Of a stretch of 64,000 nt of DNA, positions 31,755-44,411 are shown in pieces. The stretch comes from Aplectana chamaeleonis. Its lineage: Eukaryota > Nematoda > Chromadorea > Rhabditida > Cosmocercidae. Each line of letters begins with the position of its first letter. The first letter of the stretch is position 1. The notes under the pieces are model-generated. The model did no database searches. It was not told the DNA's origin and saw only the letters and a list, made by a program, of their open reading frames with translations. Both the position numbers and the translations under genes were made by a program. The stretch lies in NCBI GenBank assembly GCA_029168955.1, contig JAPDOI010000138.1, positions 504,001-568,000 of the forward strand, read 5' to 3'.

Positions 31755-34700
31755 CTATCGTTCTATGAAGGAGAATGAATGTTAGACGAGGATGATGGAT
31801 GGAAGCCGTCAAAATCGGTGGATCCTTCGGCTAAGCCGAAGGAATGTTACGCGAGGTTCGTCGACATCGGTGGATCCTTCGGCTAAGCCGAAGGAATGTT
31901 ACGCGAGGTTGATGAGAGGAGGTCGCGGAAGCGAGCCTATCGTTCTACGAAGGGGAATGAATGTTAGACGAGGATGATGGGGGGAAGCCGTCGACATCGG
32001 TGGATCCTTCGGCTAAGCCAAAGGAATGTTACGCGAGGTTGATGAGAGGAGGCCGCGGAAGCGAGCCTATCGTGCTGTGAAGGAGAATTTATGTTATAAG
32101 AGGATGATGGGGGGAAGCGGTGGAGGTCGGTGGATGCTTCGGCTAAGCGGAAGGAATGTTACGGGAGGTTGATGAGAGTAGGCCGCGGAAGCGAGCCTAT
32201 CGTTCTATGAAGGAGAATGAATGTTAGACGAGGATGATGGGGGGAAGCCGTCAACATCGGTGGATCCTTCGGCTAAGCCGAAGGAATGTTACGCGAGGTT
32301 GATGAGAGGAGGCCGCGGAAGCGAGCCTATCGTTCTATGAAGGAGAATGAATGTTAGACGAGGATGATGGGGAAGCCGTCAAATCAGTGGATCCTTCGGC
32401 TAAGCCGAAGGAATGTTACGCGAGGTTGATGAGAGGAGGCCGCGGAAGCGAGCCTATCGTTCTATGAAGGAGAATGAATGTTAGACGAGGATGATGGGGG
32501 GAAGCCGTCAAAATCAGTGGATCCTTCGGCTAAGCCGAAGGAATGTTACGCGAGGTTGATGAGAGGAGGCCGCGGAAGCGAGCCTATCGTTCTATGAAGG
32601 AGAATGAATGTTAGACGAGGATGATGGGGGGAAGCCGTCGACATCGGTGGATCCTTCGGCTAAGCCGAAGGAATGTTACGCGAGGTTGATGAGAGGAGGC
32701 CGCGGAAGCGAGCCTATCGTTCTACGAAGGAGAATGATTGTTAGACGAGGATGATGGGGGGAAGCCGTCAACATCGGTGGATCCTTCGGCTAAGCCGAAG
32801 GAATGTTACGCGAGGTTGATAAGAGGAGGCCGCGGAAGCGAGCCTATCGTTCTATGAAGGAGAATGAATGTTAGACGAGGATGATGGGGGGAAGCCGTCA
32901 AAATCAGTGGATCCTTCGGCTAAGCCGAAGGAATGTTACACGAGGTTGATGAGAGGAGACCGCGGAAGCGAGCCTATCGTTCTATGAAGGAGAATGAATG
33001 TTAGACGAGGATGATGGGGGGAAGCCGTCAAAATCAGTGGATCCTTCGGCTAAGCCGAAGGAATGTTACGCGAGGTTGATGAGAGGAGGCCGCGGAAGCG
33101 AGCCTATCGTTCTATGAAGGAGAATGAATGTTAGATGAGGATGATGGGGGGAAGCCGTCGACATCGGTGGATCCTTCGGCTAAGCCGAAGGAATGTTACG
33201 CGAGGTTGATGAGAGGAGGTCGCGGAAGCGAGCCTATCGTTCTACGAAGGAGAATGCATGTTAGACGAGGATGATGGGGGGAAGCCGTCGACATCGGTGG
33301 ATCCTTCGGCTAAGCCGAAGGAATGTTACGCGAGGTTGATGAGAGGAGGCCGCGGAAGCGAGCCTATCGTTCTATGAAGGAGAATGAATGTTAGACGAGG
33401 ATGATGGGGGGAAGCCGTCAAAATCAGTGGATCCTTCGGCTAAGCCGAAGGAATGTTACGCGAGGTTGATGAGAGGAGGCCGCGGAAGCGAGCCTGTCGT
33501 TCTATGAAGGAGAATGAATGTTAGACGAGGATGAGGGGGGGAAGCCGTCGACATCGGTGGATCCTTCGGCTAAGCCGAAGGAATGTTACGCGAGGTTGAT
33601 GAGAGGAGGCTGCGGAAGCGAGCCTATCGTTCTATGAAGGAGAATGAATGTTAGACGAGGATGATGGGGGAAGCCGTCGAAATCTCGCTGGTGGATCCTT
33701 CGGCTAAGCCGAAGGAATGTTACGCGAGGTTGATGGAGGAGGCCGCGGAAGCGAGCCTATCGTTCTATGAAGGAGAATGAATGTTAGACGAGGATGATGG
33801 GGGGAAGCCGTCGAAATCGGTGGATCCTTCGGCTAAGCCGAAGGAATGTTACGCGAGGTTCGTCGTTCTATGAAGAATGAATGTTAGACGAGGATGGGAG
33901 AAGCCTTCGGCCTAATCCTTTCGGCTGCCGAAGGAATGTTACGCGAGGTTGATGAGAGGAGGTCGCGGAAGCGAGCCTATCGTTCTACGAAGGAGAATGA
34001 ATGTTAGACGAGGATGATGGGGAAGCCGTCGACATCGGTGGATCCTTCGGCTAAGCCGAAGGAATGTTACGCGAGGTTGATGAGAGAGGAGGCCGCGGAA
34101 GCGAGCCTATCGTTCTATGAAGGAGAATGAATGTTAGACGAGGATGATGGGGGAAGCCGTCGAAATCGGTGGATCCTTCGGCTAAGCCGAAGGAATGTTA
34201 CGCGAGGTTGATGAGAGGAGCCGCGGAAGCGAGCCTATCGTTCTACGAAGGAGAATGAATGTTAGACGAGGATGATGGGTTGAAGCCGTCAGCATCGGTG
34301 GATCCTTCAGCTAAGCCGAAGGAATGTTACGCGAGGTTGATGAGAGGAGGCCGCGGAAGCGAGCCTGAGAATGAATGTTAGACGAAGATGATGGGGGAAG
34401 CCGTCGGCATCGGTGTATCCTTCGACTAAGCCGAAGGAATGTTACGCAAGGTTGATAAGAGGAGGCCGCGGAAGCGAGCCTATCGTTCTACGAAGGAGAA
34501 TGAATGTTAGACGAGGATGATGGGGGGAAGCCGTCGACATCGGTGGATCCTTCGGCTAAGCCGAAGGAATGTTACGCGAGGTTGATGAGAGGAGGCCGCG
34601 GAAGCGAGCCTATCGTTCTACGAAGGAGAATGAATGTTAGACGAGGATGATGGGGGGAAGCCGTCGAAATCGGTGGATCCTTCGGCTAAGCCGAAGGAAT

Positions 34701-37357
34701 GTTACGCGAGGTTGATGAGAGGAGGTCGCGGAAGCGAGCCTATCGTTCTACGAAGGAGAATGAATGTCAGACGAGGATGATGGGGGGAAGCCGTCGACAT
34801 CGGTGGATCCTTCAGCTTAGCCGAAGGAATGTTACGCGAGGTTGATGAGAGGAGGCCGCGGAAGCGAGCCTGAGAATGAATGTTAGACGAAGATGATGGG
34901 GGAAGCCGTCAAATCGGTGGATCCTTCAGCTAAGCGGAAGGAATGTTACGCGAGGTTGATGAGAGGAGGCCGCGGAAGCGAGCCTGAGAATGAATGTTAG
35001 ACGAAGATGATGGGGGAAGCCGTCGGCATCGGTGTATCCTTCGACTAAGCCGAAGGAATGTTACGCGAGGTTGATGAGAGGAGGCCGCGGAAGCGAGCCT
35101 ATCGTTCTATGGAAGGAGAATGAATGTTAGACGAGGATGATGGGGAAGCCGTCGAAATCGGTGGATCCTTCGGCTAAGCCGAAGGAATGTTACGCGAGGT
35201 TGATGAGAGGAGGCCGCGGAAGCGAGCCTATCGTTCTATGAAGGAGAATGAATGTTAGACGAGGATGATGGGGGAAGCCGTCGACATCGGTGGATCCTTC
35301 GGCTAAGCCGAAGGAATGTTACGCGAGGTTGATGAGAGGAGGTCGCGGAAGCGAGCCTATCGTTCTACGAAGGAGAAATGAATGTTAGACGAGGATGATG
35401 GGGGAAGCCGTCGACATCGGTGGATCCTTCGGCTAAGCCAAAGGAATGTTACGCGAGGTTGATGAGAGGAGGCCGCGGAAGCGAGCCTATCGTTCTATGA
35501 AGGAGAATGAATGTTAGACGAGGATGATGGGGGGAAGCCGTCGAAATCGGTGGATCCTTCGGCTAAGCCGAAGGAATGTTACGCGAGGTTGATGAGAGGA
35601 GGCCGCGGAAGCGAGCCTATCGTTCTATGAAGGAGAATGAATGTTAGACGAGGATGATGGGGAAGCCGTCGACATCGGTGGATCCTTCGGCTAAGCCGAA
35701 GGAATGTTACGCGAGGTTGATGAGAGGAGGCCGCGGGAAGCGAGCCTATCGTTCTACGAAGGAGAATGAATGTTGGACGAGGATGATGGGGGAAGCCGTC
35801 GACATCGGTGGATCCTTCGGCTAAGCCGAAGGAATGTTACGCGAGGTTGATGAGAGGAGGTCGCGGAAGCGAGCCTATCGTTCTATGAAGGAGAATGAAT
35901 GTTAGACGAGGATGATGGGGGAAGCCGTCGAAATCAGTGGATCCTTCGGCTAAGCCGAAGGAATGTTACGCGAGGTTGATGAGAGGAGGCCGCGGAAGCG
36001 AGCCTATCGTTCTACGAAGGAGAAAGAATGAATGTTAGACGAGGATGATGGAGGAAGCCGTCGACATCGGTGGATCCTTCGGCTAAGCCGAAGGAATGTT
36101 ACGCGAGGTTGATGAGAGGAGGCCGCGGAAGCGAGCCTATCGTTCTATGAAGGAGAATGAATGTTAGACGAGGATGATGGGGGGAAGCCGTCGAAATCGG
36201 TGGATCCTTCGGCTAAGCCGAAGGAATGTTACGCGAGGTTGATGAGAGGAGGCCGCGGAAGCGAGCCTATCGTTCTATGAAGGAGAATGAATGTTAGACG
36301 AGGATGATGGGGAAGCCGTCAAAATCGGTGGATCCTTCGGCTAAGCCGAAGGAATGTTACGCGAGGTTGATGAGAGGAGACCGCGGAAGCGAGCCTATCG
36401 TTCTATGAAGGAGAATGAATGTTAGACGAGGATGATGGGGGGAAGCCGTCAAAATCAGTGGATCCTTCGGCTAAGCCGAAGGAATGTTACGCGAGGGTGA
36501 TGAGAGGAGGCCGCGGAAGCGAGCCTATCGGTCTATGAAGGAGAATGAATGTTAGACGAGGATGATGGGGGGAAGCCGTCGACATCGGTGGATCCTTCGG
36601 CTAAGCCGAAGGAATGTTACGCGAGGTTGATGAGAGGAGGTCGCGGAAGCGAGCCTATCGTTCTACGAAGGAGAATGAATGTTAGACGAGGATGATGGGG
36701 GGAAGCCGTCAAAATCAGTGGATCCTTCGGCTAAGCCGAAGGAATGTTACGCGAGGTTGATGAGAGGAGGCCGCGGAAGCGAGCCTATCGTTCTATGAAG
36801 GAGAATGAATGTTAGATGAGGATGATGGGGGGAAGCCGTCAAAATCAGTGGATCCTTCGGCTAAGCCGAAGGAATGTTACGCGAGGTTGATGAGAGGAGG
36901 CCGCGGAAGCGAGCCTATCGTTCTATGAAGGAGAATGAATGTTGAGGAGGCCGCGGAAGCGAGCCTATCGTTCTATGAAGGAGAATGAATGTTAGATGAG
37001 GATGATGGGGGAAGCCGTCGACATCGGTGGATCCTTCGGCTAAGCCGAAGGAATGTTACGCGAGGTTGATGAGAGGAGGCCGCGGAAGCGAGCCTATCGT
37101 TCTATGAAGGAGAATGAATGTTAGACGAGGATGATGGGGGGAAGCCGTCAAAATCAGTGGATCCTTCGGCTAAGCCGAAGGAATGTTACGCGAGGTTGAT
37201 GAGAGGAGGCCGCGGAAGCGAGCCTATCGTTCTATGAAGGAGAATGAATGTTAGACGAGGATGATGGGGGGAAGCCGTCGAAATCGGTGGATCCTTCGGC
37301 TAAGCCGAAGGAATGTTACGCGAGGTTGATGAGAGGAGGCCGCGGAAGCGAGCCTAT
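31755..37357. repeat. Satellite A array, part 2 (130-bp unit)
   Basis: Same 130-bp unit as part 1, about 43 copies. It includes several truncated or fused units (for example near 33860-33920, 34370, 34870, 34985 and 36945) where part of a unit is missing, and units with GATGGGGGAAGCC length changes. One strongly diverged unit lies near 32070-32160. The last unit before 37358 is the same variant as the one before 31245. Confidence 0.95.
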
Positions 37358-37860
37358 TGTAGAGAGAACATGAAAAACAAAAAGAAAAAAAAAAGGAAAT
37401 GTTGGAAAAAAATCATCACTTCGAAGGCTGCGCGTGAAATCCGGTGTCAGGTCTGCGGCCTCGGACTATATTTTTATTTCACGCCTTGTTTTCTGCTATG
37501 CCTATAAAAGGATCAAAGTATGCGATTGCAGGTCTTCTTCTTCGTCTGCTCCTGTCCACCCCGGCTCTGGCCGTTTTTCCTCCCTTCCCTGCTCGGCTTC
37601 CTCTCCGTGAATCTGCCGCCCGCATCTCTCCTGTTCTCTGGTGATTCCTGCGAAGCTGCTTATTCTCTGTGTTTTTTTATAATCTTGTGTTCTTTGTGGT
37701 GTCTTTTGAACTATTGTTGATTTGTGTTGTTTATTATATAAATAGTTATTAATTGATTGTGTGCATCGTTAACCTCGAGGGTCCGTTTTCCGGAAAAACT
37801 TATTTTTGTGTGCAAATTGGGTGGTTTTATTGTTTCATTAAAAACGCCATTTCTATTACT
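37358..37860 (+). mobile_element. 503-bp insertion in satellite A, solo-LTR-like, copy 2
   Basis: Nearly identical to the insertion at 31245-31754 and flanked by the same CTAT duplication in the same satellite unit variant. The start-to-start distance is 6,113 bp. Differences are a few substitutions and small indels (for example CTCTGCCCGCTGTG in copy 1 against CTCTGTG here). Identical position in the unit means one insertion was duplicated with its surrounding array. Confidence 0.55.
37498..37644 (+). CDS. Short frame with signal-peptide-like start in insertion copy 2
   Basis: Same 48-codon frame as at 31384-31530, differing at one residue near the end (RISPVLW). In this copy the frame also extends upstream to another ATG at 37444 because a T-run is one base shorter. 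Conservation over two young copies is weak evidence for selection. Another frame starting 37520 is also hydrophobic, which reflects the pyrimidine-rich DNA. Confidence 0.2.
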   Translation: MPIKGSKYAIAGLLLRLLLSTPALAVFPPFPARLPLRESAARISPVLW

Positions 37861-40800
37861 CTATCGTTCTATGAAGGAGAATGAATGTTAGACGAGGATG
37901 ATGGATGGAAGCCGTCAAAATCGGTGGATCCTTCGGCTAAGCCGAAGGAATGTTACGCGAGGTTGATGAGAGGAGGCCGCGGAAGCGAGCCTATCGTTCT
38001 ACGAAGGAGAATGAATGTTAGACGAGGATGATGGGAGGAAGCCGTCGAAATCGGTGGATCCTTCGGCTAAGCCGAGGGAATGTTACGCGAATTTGATGAG
38101 AGGAGGCCGCGGAAGCGAGCCTGAGAATGAATGTTAGACGAGGATGATGGGGGGAAGCCGTCGGCATCGGTGGATCCTTCGGCTAGGCCGAAGGAATGTT
38201 ACGCAAGATTGATAAGAGGAGGCCGCGGAAGCGAGCCTATCGTTCTACGAAGGAGAATGAGTGTTAGACGAGGATTATGGGGGGAAGCCGTCGACATCGG
38301 TGGATCCTTCGGCTAAGCCGAAGGAATGTTACGCGAGGTTGATGAGAGGAGGTCGCGGAAGCGAGCCTATCGTTCTACGAAGGAGAATGAATGTTAGACG
38401 AGGATGATGGGAGGAAGCCGTCGAAGTCGGTGGATCCTTCGGCTAAGCCCAAGAAATGTTACGCGAGGTTGATGAGAGGAGCCCGCGGAAGCGAGCCTAT
38501 CGTTCTACGAAGGAGAACGAATGTTAGACGAGGATGATGGAGGGAAGCCGTCGACATCGGTGGATCCTTCGGCTAAGCCGAAGGAATGTCACGCGAGGTT
38601 GATGAGAGGAGGTCGCGGAAGCGAGCCTATCGTTCTACGAAGGAGAATGAATGTTAGACGAGGATGATGGGAGGAAGCCGTCGAAGTCGGTGGATCCTTT
38701 GGCTAAGCCCAAGAAATGTTACGCGAGGTTGATGAGAAAAGGCCGCGGAAGCGAGCCCATCGTTCTACGAAGGAGAACGAATGTTAGACGAGGATGATGG
38801 AGGGAAGCCGTCGACATCGGTGGGTCCTTCGGCTAAGCCGAAGGAATGTCACGCGAGGTTGATGAGAGGAGGTCGCGGAAGCCAGCCTATCGTTCTACGA
38901 AGGAGAATGAATGTTAGACGAGGATGATGGGAGGAAGCCGTCGAAGTCGGTGGATCCTTCGGCTAAGCCGAAGGAATGTTACGCGAGGTTGATGAGAGGA
39001 GGCCGCGGAAGCGAGCCTATCGTTCTACGAAGGAGAATGAATGTTAGACGAGGATGATGGGGGGAAGCCGTCGACATTGGTGGATCCTTCGGCTAAGCCG
39101 AAGGAATGTTACGCGAGGTTGATGAGAGGAGGCCGCGGAAGCGAGCCTATCGTTCTACGAAGGAGAATGAATGTTAGACGAGGATGATGGGGGGAAGCCG
39201 TCGAAATCGGTGGATCCTTCGGCTAAGCCGAAGGAATGTTACGCGAGGATGATGAGAGGAGGCCGGGGAAGGGAGCCTATCGTTCTACGAAGGAGAATGA
39301 ATGTTAGACGAGGATGATGGGAGGAAGCCGTCGAAGTCGGTGGATCCTTCGGCTAAGCCCAAAGAAATGTTACGCGAGGTTGATGAGAGGAGCCCGCGGA
39401 GCGAGCCTATCGTTCTACGAAGGAGAACGAATGTTAGACGAGGATGATGGAGGGAAGCCGTCGACATCGGTGGATCCTTCGGCTAAGCCGAAGGAATGTC
39501 ACGCGAGGTTGATGAGAGGAGGTCGCGGAAGCGAGCCTATCGTTCTACGAAGGAGAATGAATGTTAGACGAGGATGATGGGAGGGAGCCGTCGGAGTCGG
39601 TGGATCCTTTGGCTAAGCCCAAGAAATGTTACGCGAGGTTGATGAGAAAAGGTCGCGGAAGCCAGCCTATCGTTCTACGAAGGAGAATGAATGTTAGACG
39701 AGGATGATGGGAGGAAGCCGTCGACATTGGTGGATCCTTCGGCTAAGCCGAAGGAATGTTACGCGAGGTTGATGAGAGGAGGCCGCGGAAGCGAGCCTAT
39801 CGTTCTACGAAGGAGAATAAATGTTAGACGAGGATGATGGAGGGAAGCCGTCGAAGTCGGTGGATCCTTCGGCTAAGCCCAAGAAATGTTACGCGAGGTT
39901 GATGAGAGGAGCCCGCGGAAGCGAGCCTATCGTTCTACGAAGGAGAACGAATGTTAGACGAGGATGATGGAGGGAAGCCGTCGACATCGGTGGATCCTTC
40001 GGCTAAGCCGAAGGAATGTCACGCGAGGTTGATGAGAGGAGGTCGCGGAAGCGAGCCTATCGTTCTACGAAGGAGAATGAATGTTAGACGAGGATGATGG
40101 GAGGAAGCCGTCGAAGTCGGTGGATCCTTTGGCTAAGCCCAAGAAATGTTACGCGAGGTTGATGAGAAAAGGCCGCGGAAGCGAGCCCATCGTTCTACGA
40201 AGGAGAAACGAATGTTAGACGAGGATGATGGAGGGAAGCCGTCGACATCGGTGGGTCCTTCGGCTAAGCCGAAGGAATGTCACGCGAGGTTGATGAGAGG
40301 AGGTCGCGGAAGCCAGCCTATCGTTCTACGAAGGAGAATGAATGTTAGACGAGGATGATGGGAGGAAGCCGTCGAAGTCGGTGGATCCTTCGGCTAAGCC
40401 GAAGGAATGTTACGCGAGGTTGATGAGAGGAGGCCGCGGAAGCGAGCCTATCGTTCTACGAAGGAGAATGAATGTTAGACGAGGATGATGGGGGGAAGCC
40501 GTCGACATTGGTGGATCCTTCGGCTAAGCCGAAGGAATGTTACGCGAGGTTGATGAGAGGAGGCCGCGGAAGCGAGCCTATCGTTCTACGAAGGAGAATG
40601 AATGTTAGACGAGGATGATGGGGGGAAGCCGTCGAAATCGGTGGATCCTTCGGCTAAGCCGAAGGAATGTTACGCGAGGTTGATGAGAGGAGGCCGCGGA
40701 AGCGAGCCTATCGTTCTACGAAGGAGAATGAATGTTAGACGAGGATGATGGGAGGAAGCCGTCGAAGTCGGTGGATCCTTCGGCTAAGCCCAAGAAATGT

Positions 40801-42955
40801 TACGCGAGGTTGATGAGAGGAGCCCGCGGAAGCGAGCCTATCGTTCTACGAAGGAGAACGAATGTTAGACGAGGATGATGGAGGGAAGCCGTCGACATCG
40901 GTGGATCCTTCGGCTAAGCCGAAGGAATGTCACGCGAGGTTGATGAGAGGAGGTCGCGGAAGCGAGCCTATCGTTCTACGAAGGAGAATGAATGTTAGAC
41001 GAGGATGATGGGAGGAAGCCGTCGAAGTCGGTGGATCCTTTGGCTAAGCCCAAGAAATGTTACGCGAGGTTGATGAGAAAAGGTCGCGGAAGCCAGCCTA
41101 TCGTTCTACGAAGGAGAATGAATGTTAGACGAGGATGATGGGAGGAAGCCGTCGACATTAACAGGATCCTTCGGCTAAGCCGAAGGAATGTTACGCGAGG
41201 TTGATGAGAGGAGGCCGCGGAAGCGAGCCTATCGTTCTACGAAGGAGAATAAATGTTAGACGAGGATGATGGAGGGAAGCCGTCGACATCGGTGGGTCCT
41301 TCGGCTAAGCCGAAGGAATGTCACGCGAGGTTGATGAGAGGAGGTCGCGGAAGCCAGCCTATCGTTCTACGAAGGAGAATGAATGTTAGACGAGGATGAT
41401 GGGAGGAAGCCGTCGAAGTCGGTGGATCCTTCGGCTAAGCCGAAGGAATGTTACGCGAGGTTGATGAGAGGAGGACGCGGAAGCGAGCCTATCGTTCTAC
41501 GAAGGAGAATGAATGTTAGACGAGGATGATGGGGGGAAGCCGTCGACATTGGTGGATCCTTCGGCTAAGCCGAAGGAATGTTACGCGAGGTTGATGAGAG
41601 GAGGCCGCGGAAGCGAGCCTATCGTTCTACGAAGGAGAATGAATGTTAGACGAGGATGATGGGGGGAAGCCGTCGAAATCGGTGGATCCTTCGGCTAGGC
41701 CGAAGGAATGTTACGCAAGATTGATAAGAGGAGGCCGCGGAAGCGAGCCTATCGTTCTACGAAGGAGAATGAGTGTTAGACGAGGATTATGGGGGGAAGC
41801 CGTCGACATCGGTGGATCCTTTGGCTAAGCCCAAGAAATGTTACGCGAGGTTGATGAGAAAAGGCCGCGGAAGCGAGCCCATCGTTCTACGAAGGAGAAC
41901 GAATGTTAGACGAGGATGATGGAGGGAAGCCGTCGACATCGGTGGGTCCTCCGGCTAAGCCGAAGGAATGTCACGCGAGGTTGATGAGAGGAGGTCGCGG
42001 AAGCCAGCCTATCGTTCTACGAAGGAGAATGAATGTTAGACGAGGATGATGGGAGGAAGCCGTCGAAGTCGGTGGATCCTTCGGCTAAGCCCAAGAAATG
42101 TTACGCGAGGTTGATGAGAGGAGCCCGCGGAAGCGAGCCTATCGTTCTACGAAGGAGAACGAATGTTAGACGAGGATGATGGAGGGAAGCCGTCGACATC
42201 GGTGGATCCTTCGGCTAAGCCGAAGGAATGTTACGCGAGGTTGATGAGAGGAGGCCGCGGAAGCGAGCCTATCGTTCTACGAAGGAGAATGAATGTTAGA
42301 CGAGGATGATGGGGGGAAGCCGTCGAAATCGGTGGATCCTTCGGCTAAGCCGAAGGAATGTTACGCGAGGTTGATGAGAGGAGGTCGCGGAAGCGAGCCT
42401 ATCGTTCTACGAAGGAGAATGAATGTTAGACGAGGATGATGGGTTGAAGCCGTCAGCATCGGTGGATCCTTCAGCTTAGCCGAAGGAATGTTACGCGAGG
42501 ATGATGAGAGGAGGTCGCGGAAGCGAGCCTATCGTTCTACGAAGGAGAATGAATGTTAGACGAAGATGATGGGTTGAAGCCGTCGGCATCGGTGGATCCT
42601 TCAGCTTAGCCGAAGGAATGTTACGCGAGGTTGATGAGAGGAGGCCGCGGAAGCGAGCCTATCGTTCTACGAAGGAGAATGAATGTTAGACGAGGATGAT
42701 GGGGGGAAGGCGTCGACATTGGTGGATCCTTCGGCTATGCCGAAGGAATGTTACGCGAGGATGATGAGAGGAGGTCGCGAAAGCGAGCCTATCGTTCTAC
42801 GAAGGAGAATGGACGTTACACGAGGTTGAGGGGGGTAAGCCATCGAAATCGGTGAATCCTTCGGCTAAGCCAAAGGAATGTTACGTGAGGTTGATGAGAG
42901 GAAGCCGCGGAAGCGAGCTTATCGTTCTACGTAGCAGAATGAATGTTTCCTTCGG
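37861..42955. repeat. Satellite A array, part 3 with alternating variants
   Basis: About 39 units of 130 bp. From 38.4 to 42.3 kb two sub-types tend to alternate: one with GTCGAAGTCGG, AAGCCCAAGAAATG and GGAGCCCGCGG, the other with GGAGGGAAGCC, GTCGACATCGG and GAATGTCACGCG. This gives a 260-bp higher-order repeat, with longer periods marked by the GATGAGAAAAGGCCGCGG variant (near 38740, 40170 and 41860). Units become diverged towards 42.8 kb. Confidence 0.95.
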
Positions 42956-43160
42956 CTAAGCCGAAGCAATGTTACGTGAGGTTGATAAGGGGAGGCCGCG
43001 GGAGCAAGCCTATCGTTCGGCAAAACCGAATCAATGATACACGCGATTGATGGGAGAGGCCTGAGTTGAAGTCAGTCTACCGTTTAGCGGAGCCAAACGA
43101 ATGCTACACGCGTGTATCCTTCGGCGAAACCGAACGAATGCTACAGTGGCCTTATTAATG
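42956..43160. repeat. Diverged satellite A monomers (right flank)
   Basis: About 65-bp relics with TTCGGCAAAACCGAA, CTACACGCG and TTCGGCGAAACCGAACGAATG words, resembling the left-flank monomers at 27951-28230 more than the array core. This is the usual picture of an older satellite edge. Confidence 0.6.
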
Positions 43161-43225
43161 AAACTTCAGTTAGCTTCCCGGGAAGGTTAATACCTTCACG
43201 CTGTCGGACGAGTTTTTCGCCATCC

Positions 43226-43353
43226 ATTTACCCGGTTACCCGGCGGGTAGACGGGAAGGCTCCTGACTACCCGGCGGGTAGACAGGTAGGTCCTTGGCTA
43301 CCCGGCGGGTAAACAGGTAGGTTCCCGGCTACCCGGCGGGTAGACAGGTAGGT
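43226..43353. repeat. 31-bp minisatellite, about 4 copies
   Basis: Unit CTACCCGGCGGGTAGACAGG plus TAGGTYCNNGG, 31 bp, repeated about four times. Each unit contains the palindrome CTACCCGGCGGGTAG. A scrambled piece recurs inside satellite B at about 46725-46790. Confidence 0.8.
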
Positions 43354-44346
43354 TCGTGGCGAAAATCACGTTGATAAGACGTGGAAGATAATTCTCAAAA
43401 GCTACCTGAAAATCCGCGCATTATCTTCCTGCCTGCCCGTCGATTGAGGCAGGTAATACCCTCCGATGCGATTGAGCTTTCACGGTTGCGTCTTCCATTC
43501 ATTCAGTTTCGTGTTGCTTTTCTTTCTCTATTCGACCACATATTTATACATGACTTACATTTTGGAAAGCACTTCCTGTAACCGCAGTAATCAACTCGTG
43601 CTAGATTCTGTGTCTGTAGCTTTCGTTGAACCTTTAAACCGATCACTTCTCTTCCTCATTTGTTTATGTTTGATGGCCCAGACTCTCTTGATTTGAAATT
43701 CAATTTTTTCTTGAGAGTCGGATGCATTAAACATGCCACATATTCTTTGAAAAAAGAGACACTTTTTTATTTATCGCTAGAGTTCCTTAAAATAAAATAA
43801 ATTACCGAAATCAATGAGCTACTGACAGGAATTTTTTACAATAAGACCAACGAACAAGTTTAGTTTTCACTGTAATAAATTATTTAACTCAATTCCAATT
43901 TTCGTATTTTACAATATTTGAATTTTTTGCGTTGGATAAACCTGCAAATTCAACGGGTTGATGAGAGGCAATCCTGAACGGACAGCTCAAAATTCCATTT
44001 CGCATTCCTTAATCCGAGAACTTAATTACATTTGGGTCTTACTTTTTGGACATCCGAGAAACATAAACTTCCATCTTCTAAAGCCGAATAAATTACGCGA
44101 TTCTGATGAGAAGGAGGCCGAAGAATTGAGCCCGTTTTGCATTCTCTAAAGGACGAGAATTCGAGGAAAATGGTTTTTGCGGATGATTCGATTTCCCCTG
44201 ACTGAACTAATTATGGAAACCATTTTGGCGCTGCACAGGTTGAACTAAGTTATGTACATAATAAGAATGTCCATGTTGCAATTGATAAATATCCGTACAT
44301 GCCGAAAAAGAATGATAATGAAAAAATCGGTGAAATATCTCATCAG

Positions 44347-44411
44347 TACGGTAAGACAGATGCTGCGTCGCTGTGCGTGATTTCCGAGCAGGCAACATCT
44401 GTCTTACCGTA
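44347..44411. repeat. Hairpin flanking TACGGTAAGACAGATG, copy 1
   Basis: TACGGTAAGACAGATG and its exact reverse complement are separated by 33 bases. The outermost bases are TA, as in the palindromic MITEs earlier in the window, so it may be a very short MITE. The equivalent hairpin in the duplicate block is at 51550-51614. Confidence 0.6.

Noticed and set aside
28130..42800. 60-90 codon frames in satellite A
   Set aside because: They recur with the 130-bp unit, which is not a multiple of three, so no frame continues. Purely repeat-derived.
28231..42955. Possible hammerhead ribozyme in satellite A (TTGATGAG ... GGAA)
   Set aside because: The catalytic core needs CTGATGA and GAAA with a closing stem I; here the first base is T, the GAAA is GGAA in most units, and the flanks do not pair.
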